Source of the DNA: Cycas panzhihuaensis
Lineage: Eukaryota > Cycadophyta
Direction: 5' to 3'
NCBI GenBank assembly: GCA_023213395.1
Contig: CM041465.1
Coordinates: forward strand, 124,441,741 to 124,505,740
DNA length: 64,000 nucleotides
Under the pieces are notes generated by a model. That model ran no database searches and was not told where the DNA came from. It saw nothing but the letters and a program-made list of their open reading frames with translations. Shown here piece after piece: positions 1 through 9,315 of the stretch. Position 1 is the stretch's first letter. The number at the start of each line of letters is the position of its first letter. The translations under genes were made by a program, and so were the position numbers.

Positions 1-2
1 AA

Positions 3-362
3 AATTGGTCTAACTATTTCTACCACACCTTGGGAAGAGTAGCAAAGGACTGGTTCCTCGGAAAGGAACAAAGTTTAGATGTGACTTGGGGAAACTTAAG
101 GAAATCCTTCATAAAAACCTTTAGGCATACCTCTGACAACCAAGAAATAGATAGGATCCTGAAACATATTAGATTGATCAGTATAAAATTAGAACAAAAC
201 TTGATAAACCAAGAAGAGGTAGAATCGACACATAGTGAAGAAGAAGAAGTTATGAATTACCTTGTAGAATTTACAGAATTCAATGTTGGAGAAAGGAAGC
301 TAGAAGACGCTTCGGGACACAAAACTGGAAATACAGAAGATGTGGGTGTAACAAAGTTGTAA
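3..362 (+). pseudogene. T1 Gag-like module preceding RT (partial)
   Basis: The translation opens with YFYHTLGRVAKDWF and continues with TWGNLRKSFIKTF. This is the hydrophobic-A-x-x-W-F then W-x-x-L-x-x-x-F-x-x-x-F pattern typical of the Retrotrans_gag capsid domain. About 65 acidic, Glu-rich residues follow before a TAA stop; T3 has Lys at this point. The frame continues into RT, so the module is part of the polyprotein between protease and RT rather than the N-terminal Gag. Homology to capsid is my inference from the pattern; a profile search is needed. Confidence 0.6.
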
Positions 363-1427
363 ACTACAGAGATTAATATTGGCAGTCAAGATAATCCCAA
401 ATTCATTCGAATCGGAAACTATTGGGATCCTCAGACAGTAGCGGAAGCCCAGCACTTATTTGAGGAATTCCGCGACGTATTTGCATGGTTGTGTAAGGAC
501 TTGAAAGGCATTCCTCTAGAGATAGGAATGCATCACATTGACTTAGTGGAGGATGCAAAACCGGTGAAACAAAGGCCATACCGGATGACTCCAAAATACA
601 AAGAAAAAGTGAAGACCGAGCTCGACAAAATGTTGGAAGCGGGTTATATCTACGAAATCGACTACAGTGACTGGGTGAGCCCTGTAGTGGTGGTTCCCAA
701 GAAAAATGGGAAAATTCGCGTTTGTGTGGACTACAGACAGCTGAACAAGGTAACCAAGAAGGATCCATTCCCATTACCTTTCACAGAGGATATTCTAGAA
801 GCAGTTGGAGGAAATGAGATTTACTCCTTCACAGATGGATTCAGTGGATACAATCAAGTGCAGATTGCCCCAGAAGACTAGGCAAAAACCACATTCGTAA
901 CGGAATGGGGAATATACGCATACAAAGTGATGCCATTCGGTCTCACGAATGCACCAGCTACATTTCAGCGGATTGTAATCAATATCTTTCAAAAATTTAT
1001 TGGAGAAAAAGTTGTTGTATTCTTAGACAACTGGATGTTGTATGGACTGATGAGAGATCACATGGAGAATCTAAGGGAAATGTTGCAAACGTGCCATGAA
1101 AACAAACTATGTCTCAATCCAGAAAAGTGTACCTTCCTGGTACCCTTCGGGAACTTATTGGGGCATATAGTCAGCAAAGAAGGATTGCTGATAGATCCAG
1201 CAAAAGTATCTGCCATTCTGCACTTCCCCACGCCACTTATGAGAAAGCAACTGAAAGGTTTTTTGGGATTAACGGGATACTATAGAAAGCTTATTAGGGG
1301 GTATGCATACATATCTGGACCCCTGGAGGAGCTGTTGAAAAAGAATATTGAATGGGCATGGACAAAAGAACAACAACAAGCGTTTGAAACATTGAAACAA
1401 GCCATCGTAGCAGCACCTATACTGTGA
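363..1427 (+). pseudogene. pol: T1 reverse transcriptase domain
   Basis: Ty3/gypsy RT copying element RNA into cDNA. Recognisable blocks in order: WVSPVVVVPKKNGKIRVCVD, YRQLNKVTKKDPFPLPF, FTDGFSGYNQVQIAPED, MPFGLTNAPATFQR, then the catalytic box, which reads VFLDNWMLYG. In T3 the box is FLDD, so the second catalytic Asp is Asn here (GAC to AAC), which should abolish activity. One frame is kept throughout, with a TAG at 879-881 where T3 has CAG and a TGA at 1425-1427 where T3 has CGA. The FPLPF block and the SGYNQ motif are of Athila/Tat style. Confidence 0.93.
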
Positions 1428-1850
1428 TTCCCAGATTGGAGGAAGACTTTTCATGTGCATGTGGATGCGTCGCAATACACTATTGGATGCATATTGGCAC
1501 AGCCTAGTGACGACAAGACAGATCATCCAATCTACTTCGCTAGTCCAAAACTCACAAAAGCCGAGCAAAATTATACAACGACATAGAGGGAAGCACTCGA
1601 CATGGTATATGCGTTACAAAAATTTTGACACTATTTATTATCAAATCCATTCTTGTTTTTCGTTGATCACCAAGCGTTGATGTATTTGGTGAATAAACCG
1701 ATTATGCGAGGACGAATCAGCAGGTGGTTGATGTTGTTCCAGGAGTTTTCTTTCAAAATTATTGTGAAGCCCGGTAAAGCCAACATCATTCCCGATCAGT
1801 TGTCGAGAATTACAAACGGAGAAAAAGCCACGAGGGTGCGAGACAACTTT
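1428..1850 (+). pseudogene. pol: T1 RNase H domain
   Basis: Continuation of pol in the same frame. It degrades RNA in the RNA/DNA hybrid. Visible motifs: FHVHVDASQYTIG (first catalytic Asp), REALDMVYALQ (Glu-containing helix), FFVDHQALMYL (Asp) and ANIIPDQLSRI near the end (last Asp). Stops at about 1586 (TAG, Glu codon in T3) and about 1626 (TGA, Arg codon in T3) break it. Only one RNase H is present; about 75 residues of linker separate it from integrase. Confidence 0.88.
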
Positions 1851-3071
1851 CCAGATGCAACTCTGTTCAGTGTGGAAGCGGTTCCAACGGACTGGTATGA
1901 AGGAATACCAGAATACTTAGCGACCGGAGAGGTATCAGCAGAGTTAGATCATACGGGAAAGATAAATTTTATCAGAAAAGTGGAGCCATATCAGTTAATC
2001 AATGGAGAATTATACAAATTGGGGCCAGACGACGTGTTACGACGTTGCGTTCAACCGCACGAGATAAACCAGATCATGTCGCAGGCACACGAAGGAGTAG
2101 CGGGTGGACACATGGGGAAATTGGCCACATGGCGAAAAATTTTGACGTCTGGATTCTGGTGGCCATCCATGTTCAAGGATGTCAAAAAGTGGATTCAAGC
2201 GTGCAACTATTGCCAGCGGGTGGAGAAACCTAATCGACAGGATTTCCAACCTTTACATCCCATATTATCTTTGGCACCATTCGAGAAATGGGGACTCGAC
2301 TTCGTGGGGCCAATCAAACCAGCCGCACGTCGATCAAAAGCTCGATACATCCTGGTGGCAATCGACTACACGACAAAGTGGGTAGAAGCGCAAGCATTAC
2401 GGAAAGCCGATGCGAAAAGCACAGCGAGATTTCTGTATGAGGTAGTGATTACACGATTTGGATGCCCCTTGGAGATCGTAAGTGACCAAGGCGCCCACTT
2501 CCTCAATCAAACTATCGAAACACTGACATCCGCATTTATGATTAGCCATCGGAAATCTACTCCATATTACCCGAGAGCCAATGGTCAAGCAGAGAGTTCG
2601 AACAAGATAATCGAGAATTGCTTACGGAAGATATGCGACATCGGCAGATCTGATTGGGCCGAGAAATTACCATCCGTGCTATGGGCATTTCGAATGACAT
2701 ACAAAAGGTCAATCAGACAAACTCCATTCTAGCTTGTGTATGGCACAGAAGCCATCCTTCCAACAGAATTTGAGATACCCAATCTACGAGTTGCTATGCA
2801 ATGTCGACTAGACGACCTCCAGTCTTTAGAACGACGATTGGAAGATTTAGTGCGTTTGGAAGAAAAGCGACACATGGCAAACTGGTTGCAACATGTGGAG
2901 AAGCGGCGGCAAAGAGCATGGCACGACCACCATCTACGAAAAACTCAGTTCAACGAAGGTGATCAAGTGTTGCTATACGACAGCAAATTCAAAACGCACC
3001 CTCGTAAACTCAAGATGCGGTGGTTGGGACCATACATCGCAGAAAGAATCTTCGAGAATGGATCGGTGTAG
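1851..3071 (+). pseudogene. pol: T1 integrase domain with GPY-type tail
   Basis: Integrase inserts cDNA into the host chromosome. The zinc-binding HHCC part is visible around GGHMGKLATWRKIL and QACNYCQRV. The catalytic triad is intact: Asp in KWGLDFVGPI, Asp in IVSDQGAHF, Glu in NGQAESSNK. The C-terminal part carries FNEGDQVLLYDSKF and RWLGPYIAERIFENG, the GPY/F module. The pol frame stops at TAG 2730-2732 and TAG 3069-3071, both CAG in T3, and reading through continues to about VNGSRLKPYIE near 3140. No chromodomain follows. Confidence 0.93.
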
Positions 3072-3246
3072 CTTCGAGAAATCGACGGACCCCTGCTACC
3101 AACTCGGGTAAATGGTAGCAGACTCAAACCATATATTGAGTAGCCCAGCTTACCGGTAGGATCGGTGGTTGTACCATATCGTATTGCATGACGTTGAGGC
3201 ACAATCAAATGCCTTGATACCGAACCATGATCCAGTTCAGTATGGA

Positions 3247-3860
3247 TACAAAAAGAGAAAAAATAAAAAAATAAAAATAAAAAACAACCGTAACTCATCA
3301 CAGACATAAGTAATAGTATCAGCAATTGAAAAAATCAGAGGAAAAATCCAAAGCATATAAGTAAAATACAGTATACGTACCAAAATGGTATGTTACTGTG
3401 CGTCTGATTAAAAAGTGATCAAATTTGAAAAATACACTATACATACCAAGGAAATACACTGCAGTACGCACAGTTCAAAAAAGTGACTCAGAATCACACT
3501 ATACGTACCTGAAAAGTACGCAGTCAGATACGCACAATATAAACAAATTTTAAGTTACTCAATTGCATTATACATACCTGAAAAGTACACAAGCAGGTAT
3601 GCACAGTGAAAAGAGCAGTAAGTTGAACGATTACAGTGTATGTACCAAAAAAGTACGTAGTTGGGTACGCACAGTGGAAAATACACTCAAGTGCCCAGTT
3701 ACATTCTACGTACCAAAAACGTACGTAATCGAGTATGCACAGTGGAGGCTCTTAACACTATACGTACCAACGACACGTATAAGACAAAAATCTGCAAAAC
3801 GACAAAGTATTACGCACCTGCGAGCATTCCCGCGAAGTACGCAGAGTGGAACGGACGAAT
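3247..3860 (+). repeat. T1 A-rich tract plus hairpin-forming tandem array
   Basis: An A-rich tract (about 3247-3283) is followed by about seven diverged units with spacing near 64, 69, 68, 68 and 104 bases, measured on the recurring ACGCACAG/ATGCACAG core at 3466, 3530, 3599, 3667, 3735 and 3839. Each unit starts with a motif like CACTATACGTACC and ends with GGTACGCACAGTG. The two are near reverse complements, so every unit can fold back. The same layout lies between integrase and the extra ORF in T2 and T3. No protein is evident here. Function unknown; a cis-acting RNA or protein-binding array is possible. Confidence 0.75.
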
Positions 3861-4007
3861 CAACTCCGAAAAATCCGCCAAGCATCTGTACGGCACGGCA
3901 CACAAGGGAATTCATTCCGGTACGCATTCCAGTACACAGAGTGACAAAAGCGGCAAGCATTCCTCAAAGGTACGTACACAGGGTTCCGGTTTGTACACTT
4001 AGGTTAC

Positions 4008-4032
4008 TTTTCTTATCTCTGGGACTCCACAG
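4008..4032 (+). promoter_or_regulatory. Putative 3' splice acceptor before the T1 extra ORF
   Basis: A pyrimidine-rich run (TTACTTTTCTTATCTCT) ends in CCACAG six bases before the ATG at 4038. The same arrangement is kept upstream of the extra ORF in T2 (CCACAG) and T3 (CCATAG). Splicing is the usual way retroelements express an ORF downstream of pol, so an acceptor is a reasonable reading. No donor was assigned. Confidence 0.4.
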
Positions 4033-4037
4033 CCATC

Positions 4038-5116
4038 ATGAGGACAGCAGGGTGCCAGGAGGCATACATACCAAAGCTCAAACAGGAGTTACAAGCCCTA
4101 CCAGCTCAATTCCAGGCCAGGGTTAAGCAAGCAGGTTGGGGAGACTACATTTATTGTAACCCTATGTATTATGATCCTGAACTCATGGACCAAATCCTGA
4201 TGGCACTGAAGGAGGATAGCAGGAAGGCCAAAATGGATGCAGACATAGTTCACACCATCACAAGACTTCCCAATGAAGGAGAAGTTCCACTGCGAACAAA
4301 AAGGTCAGAAGTTGACCGAGAAATGTGGTTGAGGGAATTGTGTCAACCCAACACTCAGATTATGTCCGGTGGAATCCGTGTAGCAGACATCATTGATGTT
4401 CGACTTCAGTGGGTGGCAAAAGTGATCAATTCCAGATTTTTATCCAAACGGAAGTACACCTACATTCAGTGAGGCATGATGCAGGTGTTGTTGAAAATTC
4501 GGGATGCAGAAAAGTTGAATTGGTCCGAATTCTTGGCAGAGAACATGAGGCAGCAGCTCAAGGAGATAAGGACACACCCATTCCGACATCCCTCATTGCT
4601 TTTGGCCATTTTATTTTATCAGTGTCCAGATGTGCAGTTGACCAGGACCACCATTTCTCCACGGGAGCCAATCATCAAACAGTGGGCGTGAATTTCCAGA
4701 CCACGATGAATAGTCCGAAGCAAAGAGAATAGTACAAAAACAAATGCAGAAAGTACTTACCTGGTTACAGAAGACACCAGGAACACCCATTCCTCATCGG
4801 ACAAAACCGGTACATCCATAGGCGAGGTAAGAGGAAGAAGGGAGAAGAAGAATCGAGGAGGAGGAAGAAGAAGCGAGGCCTCACGGGAAGAATGGGAAGA
4901 CTTCCCTCGAACGGCAGGCAGGGGAACCCTCAGCACCTCCTACACCACATGACAAAGCGGGACCCATCATTCAATTGATTCAGGAAATGGAGGAAGGGTA
5001 TAAAGTCGAGATACGCCCTTCAAGACAAAATAAAAGAAAAGGATGCTATCATTGCCACTCTAACCCAGATCAATGAAGAGATTTTGGGAGAACAGAGGCA
5101 GCAGGAGCCGCTTTGA
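4038..5116 (+). pseudogene. T1 extra ORF (ORF3) in the env position
   Basis: About 359 codons from ATG 4038 to TGA near 5116, broken by TGA at 4470-4472, another stop at about 4691, and a frameshift after it. The core shows NPMYYDPELMDQIL, RLPNEGEVPL, KRSEVDREMWLRELC, SGGIRVADI, DVRLQWVAKVINSRFL, MMQVLLKIRDAEKLNW and HPFRHPSLLLAILFYQ. A basic stretch follows, then a charged heptad-like C-terminus (KIKEKDAIIATLTQINEEIL). There is no signal peptide or clear membrane span, so an envelope protein is unlikely. T2 and T3 carry the same protein. It could belong to the broad class of plant transposon accessory proteins; I do not recognise a defined family. Confidence 0.8.
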
Positions 5117-5119
5117 GAT

Positions 5120-5213
5120 AGAGCGGGGGAGGGATAACCCGCAATTTTGAAAATTTTTTTGGAGTTTTGTTGAGCAAGGATGCTCAAACCCATAACTGTT
5201 GACCCGGGATAGA
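5120..5213 (+). promoter_or_regulatory. T1 polypurine region and conserved hairpin before the 3' LTR
   Basis: A G-rich purine run (GCGGGGGAGGGATAA, about 5121-5136) lies about 80 bases before the LTR. A short hairpin follows at 5170-5187 (TTGAGCA, loop AGGA, TGCTCAA). Directly against the LTR is CGGGATAGA, the more likely plus-strand primer site because it abuts U3. All three pieces recur in T3, and the hairpin and CGG(G)ATAGA recur in T2. Confidence 0.6.
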
Positions 5214-6033
5214 TGTTGGGGTATAAAGTGATCCTATGGCTATGAGAGGACCATAGGTAGGTCAGGTAACCTGAGATGTGCAGGTAAGGACCGTACGGCA
5301 GTACGCACGAGGCAAAACGGCGAAGAAATCAGCATTATGGGTACGTATGACAGGTGCGTGCACGGGCAGATGCGTGTGATACGTACCAACGGCGGAATGG
5401 AACCGATCAGAAATGGTACGCACGACTCAAAGGGACCAGTGAAGGCCTGTGGAGCTGCTAGACATACGTACGGACGTACGGATACAAAGAGTTATTAATT
5501 AAGTGCCTAACAAGTGATTAATGAAAGTGCGTATGGTGAAGAGAATACGGTTATGACGGTCATAACCCTTGATAAAAGATACCAACAAGAGTACTTAAGG
5601 AGGTACGCATGAACCACCAGGTTAGGGTGAGAGCCGCCTATCAAAGGTACGCAAAGGTGCGGAAGCCAGCACGTATGACAGTCGATTGGAGCAACAGTGA
5701 ATGATAAGTACCATCTCGGTACGCATGTGTAACAGCAGGAATGTATCTTCTTGGAATGCTCGAGCATTCCGACCTACGTGTAATTGAACTGTTTACTTAA
5801 TAAAAGGAAGAGTTACGTGGAAATCTGTGTATTCTTGTGTTATGATGAGGAAAATGCTGAGTATGTGTTGATTTACGTACTCATGTACCATTGTGGTGTA
5901 ATTCTGTGAAATAATTGTGGAATGTATGGGAATAACCATGTTGACAGTATCCTGAACTAGACTATAATACTGTGTAACCTTGACAAGTGCAAAGGTATCT
6001 TATAAGTGTAATAAGATACCTACTAAGTCAACA
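5214..6033 (+). repeat. T1 3' LTR (820 bp)
   Basis: Begins TGTTGGGG and ends AAGTCAACA, which matches the LTR ends of T2 and T3 defined by their target duplications. It holds several GGTACGCA copies, the half-site also found in the internal hairpin array. A candidate polyadenylation signal AATAAA at 5799-5804 (context TTAATAAAAGGAAGAGTTACGTGG) is nearly conserved in the other T LTRs. The right flank is TAAGG; the matching left flank is outside the window. Confidence 0.88.
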
Positions 6034-6940
6034 TAAGGTAAGTAGAATGCACATAATAGGGTGAGGGTAGATGGGGTCTTTCCATGCCACTAAAGAATGA
6101 TTCGAGAATAAAGAAAGAAGCACAACAAGAAAGAGGCAACTGCTAGGAAAATTAAAAATTATAAGGAGGAACGCATAGACCTAGATTTTTAATTCAGCCA
6201 AGAAAACACGTGAAGAGGAGATAACCTGTGAGGTCAAAGAAATAAAAAGAAATGACCCAAGAAGAGAAGAAGAAAACAAGGAGTCTATGGGATCAGAAGT
6301 AACAAGGTAATCGACCCTAGTTCAAAAAATGGAAACCTAGGAAGAAGAGGAGATAAAACACCCATAACAAAATCAAAGGTATGCATTAGATAAAGGCCCT
6401 ACCAATGACGAAAATCTATAGTTAGATTTAGAAGTATCCACGAATCTGAAATTTTCAGACAATAGAAGCATCTATATACCCTGCAAAAATTGGAGTATGT
6501 CCAATAGAGGATAGGACCATCCGCAGTTGAGAAGCGAACCCCTTATAATAAATACCAAAATTCTCTCTATATGATAATGGAAAAAGGAATGATTGGTCTG
6601 ATAGTGTCTAGACCATACACCCTGGGAGGCAGCACCTTGCAAGTAGGGAGTGTGATAGGAAATCCTCTAATAGGACATATTAGCATTCAGTCAACAATTG
6701 CTAATGTCATAAGTCCTAGAGGAAGCAGCCAAGGAGGAATGGTAATGCAATCACACATAGGAGGAGGTGATAGTCAACCACCAACAGGAGGCACTACTAC
6801 CTCCAGGTTGGAGGTAAGAGGAGAAATTAGGGAGGCAATACCCTATTGGTTGGCAGATTAACAAGGAATCTAATGCCAACAAAGGGGGCACAATATACAA
6901 CTTCTTATGTTATTGTGTAGAATGATGCAGCCTTTGGCAA
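6034..6940 (+). other. Relic sequence upstream of the X gag domain
   Basis: Purine-rich, stop-riddled DNA with Glu/Lys-rich and then Gly/Ser/Thr-rich translations (around 6571-6861). This is the composition expected for the disordered N-terminal part of a decayed gag. No motif is firm. T1 appears to be inserted in or next to it. Confidence 0.4.
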
Positions 6941-8395
6941 TTTGCAATTTGATAGATTTGGAGATCCAAGGGATCACATAGCATTGTTCACAAACATGGT
7001 AAAAATCAAGAGGATCCAAGACCAAGAGGAATCAAAACTAGATTTTTTTCAACTTTGCAAGGAGTTTCCATATCTTGGTATCAATATATCTCCATCCAGA
7101 TCTGACATGGGACTAAATTTAGATTCAATTTTTGAAATGGTTCCAAAAATTGTGTGATCCTATGGCTATTTTTCAAGCATTAGAGGAGATTTGCCAATTT
7201 CAGGGTGAATCAATGAGTGATTTTGATGGAAGAATGAGAATAATCATGAACAAGATGGATCTGACAACTCCAATTAATCCCTTGCTTGCCTTGAAGTACT
7301 TTGTTCAAAGATTAGTTTCTCAATTAAAAGAGAAGGTAACTTTGCATCCTATGAACAACTATAAGCAAGTACGAGAACTGGCATTGATGTTTGAAAATTA
7401 GATGAAAATAACATATATACAACCAATAGCACAAATAGGGCCAAATTTCACAATGGGAGCCAATTTTCAACCATTGGGAATACAGTTGTAATAGCAAGGA
7501 ACAAATTGCCAACAAGAAGTGAATTTTCAACAAGGATCACAACCTCAACAACTGGGGTTCAATGTGCAACATATGCCTCAAATGGAAACCAATTTTGAAT
7601 TGAAGATTTTGAAGAGAAAGTGGAAGCTTTGAAACACCAACTGCCTATTTCAATGCTAATAGCATTTCAACAAAACCAAGAAATTGAAAAATTAAGGATT
7701 GAATTAGCATGTCTATGCATGGAAGAAACCAAGGATAATATATGGTGTCCTCCACCATGTGGTCAACAAGGTCACCTACGAAATGAACACCAAGAAACAC
7801 CAATTGTGAAATGGTGTGAAATATGCAAGAGAAACAATCACAATACCTAGGAATGTTATTATTGGCCACTAATTAAAGGGTGTGGACCAGAGGTAACGCA
7901 TTTTTTTAACCAAAGAATGGACTGCAATTCTTTTAAACAGTATGAGGGGAAGACCAAACCCATTAAATGCCATTTATGCTCGAGGTGGCAACACTTTTGG
8001 CTAGATTGTCCCCTGGAGTAAAAAGGTGGAGAATACATTTGTGAGGAATGCATCAAATCACAAATGGATGAGCTACCCAAGAATTCCAACACCAAAGTTC
8101 AAACTTCAAATTTGATGACCAAAATCCCTAACCAGGAATTGCCATCCTATCTACAAACTCAGAGTGGGAAAACTACAACAACTCTGATTGTAGGAAAATT
8201 TCCAGATCTAATTGTGGAAAAGGAACTTCAAAAGGTATTGAAAGCCTTGCAAGATGCAATGAATATTGTGCAATAAGAAGAAGTGCAGCAAGGCAACCGA
8301 TTCAAAGGACATACCCATAAAAGAAGAACAACCTTTCAAGAACCCTCACAACAAGATGAAGTAGTAAGATTGAATCCTTGGCAACAATTATAGGA
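6941..8395 (+). pseudogene. gag: X: decayed Ty3/gypsy gag with two zinc knuckles
   Basis: The capsid part reads FDRFGDPRDHIALF, then a broken segment, then FQGESMSDFDGRM and ALKYFVQRLVSQLKEKVTLH. It aligns in layout with the T-family Gag (YRDFGKLIFNDTSD, PGESVLTYISRM, NYFVRGLNEKLRAMMHAHP). The nucleocapsid part has CEICKRNNHNT-x-EC and CHLCSRWQHFWLDC, both CX2CX4HX4C zinc knuckles that bind RNA, and a further Cys pair (YICEECIKS). Many stops and frameshifts show age. The sequence changes to chromovirus leader near 8395. It may be the front of the same element whose integrase tail lies at 32976-33537. Confidence 0.7.
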
Positions 8396-8454
8396 ATAAT
8401 TGAATCTAGCTCCTGAATGCCTCCGCAAGGTCGTCAAACTTGGCTCTGATATCA
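8396..8454 (-). promoter_or_regulatory. Leader fragment and PBS on the outer side of the R1 LTR
   Basis: The minus strand reads TGATATCAGAGCC at 8442-8454, one base off the initiator-Met PBS core TGGTATCAGAGC, immediately after the end of the LTR at 8457. The following bases resemble the leader next to the R2 PBS (32540-32588). A PBS here means a second minus-strand element once continued to the left, as in LTR-internal-LTR-internal tandems. Confidence 0.55.
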
Positions 8455-8456
8455 AT

Positions 8457-8854
8457 TGCAACACATCTACTCGAGAATATCCTCGCATAAAGTATGACAA
8501 AGGAGATGGGAGAATAGATGCAACACTTTTATTAATTTATGGAAGCCAATATTATAGAATATCTCTCACAAATGGCACAATGGAAACAAATGAGCACCAA
8601 AGGAATACCGAAGTACCTTCTCTTAAGAAGAGAAAATAAATCAACAACCCTTTACAAGTAATCTTTGACCCTTAAATAGACAAAAGAGGGTCTCTCTCAA
8701 ACAATCTTATTAGTAGCTCTAACGGCCTTACATATTATTGGAGGGCTTAGCCATTACGTGCACAAAACTTAATGGTTAACACCAACACTTAACCCTTTGA
8801 TGGATTCTTCATACTAGTGCCTCTTTACACTTACAAAGATGGAGTTATATTATA
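8457..8854 (-). repeat. R1 3' LTR, degenerate (398 bp)
   Basis: Bounded by a PBS-like site on its left and a polypurine tract on its right. It aligns with the 385-bp R2 LTR at both ends (TGCAACACATC against TGTTACGATCC; GGAGTTATATTATA against GGAGGTTACATAACA) and in the middle (TTTTATTA region and the GGAGGGC stretch). The start dinucleotide has decayed from TG to TA. Confidence 0.65.
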
Positions 8855-8868
8855 GGTCCCCCCCTTTG
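8855..8868 (-). promoter_or_regulatory. R1 polypurine tract
   Basis: The minus strand reads CAAAGGGGGGGACC directly before the LTR, where plus-strand DNA synthesis is primed. Confidence 0.7.
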
Positions 8869-8889
8869 AGATGATGAGTCCTCGAAACG

Positions 8890-9315
8890 TTAGATATGAG
8901 GGTACTGCTTAACAAACTCATCAAATTCCTAGGTTGTTTCTTCTGAATCACAACTAACCCACTACACCAAATGCTTAGAAATAGTGTGATTCCAGAGGTG
9001 GCGATGACAATTGGCAAGGATCTAGTCTAGCAGAACCATAAGGTTTTGTTCATCATTGAGAATGGGGAGAGTGGTATGTGTTGTAATTTTTTGGCCCAGG
9101 CATTTTTTAAGGCAAGAAACATGAAGAACATTATGGATATTACTGTCTGGGGCAAGTTCAAGGCTATGAGCAACTTCACCAATCTTTTGGAGGACTTTAT
9201 ATGGACCATAGTAATAGAGGCTTAGCTTATGGCTTTGATGGGATTTGAGGGATTACTGTTTGTACAGTTGGAGATGGAGGAATACTAGATCTCCAATGTC
9301 AAATGATTGATCAGG
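8890..9315 (-). pseudogene. pol: R1 integrase C-terminus with chromodomain
   Basis: The translation shows YYGPYKVLQKIG and SLELAPDSNIHNVLHVSCLK, the chromovirus integrase tail that precedes the chromodomain. The block ILANCHRHL, KHLVxWVSCDSEETTxEF and FVKQYPHIS (about 8895-9040) then fits the chromodomain core (LV-x-W, then T-W-E with the Trp lost, then acidic-P-x-F/I). In intact chromoviruses this module reads histone marks and steers insertion. At least three stops interrupt it. Confidence 0.75.

Larger units (their letters stand above)
1..6033 (+). mobile_element. T1: non-chromovirus Ty3/gypsy LTR retrotransposon, 3' part
   Basis: The element enters the window already inside its polyprotein and runs to a complete 3' LTR. 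The order is Gag-like module, RT, RNase H, integrase, hairpin-repeat array, extra ORF, polypurine region, LTR. RT before integrase defines Ty3/gypsy. No chromodomain follows integrase, and there is no room for a second RNase H, so it is neither a chromovirus nor a classical Ogre/Tat with archaeal-type RNase H. T3 is a close relative over the whole coding part. The 5' LTR, gag and protease lie outside the window. Several in-frame stops make it non-autonomous now. Confidence 0.93.

Noticed and set aside
1851-2040. Second (archaeal-type) RNase H as in Ogre/Tat elements
   Set aside because: Only about 75 residues separate RNase H from integrase in T1 and T3, too few, and no catalytic motif is visible.
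3369-3860. CRISPR-like array (regular units with palindromic halves)
   Set aside because: Units are diverged, lack constant repeats with unique spacers, and lie inside a plant retrotransposon at a position shared by T1-T3.
4038-5116. Reading the extra ORF as an envelope gene because of its position
   Set aside because: No signal peptide, transmembrane span or glycoprotein-like Cys pattern; only a short hydrophobic run (SLLLAILFY).
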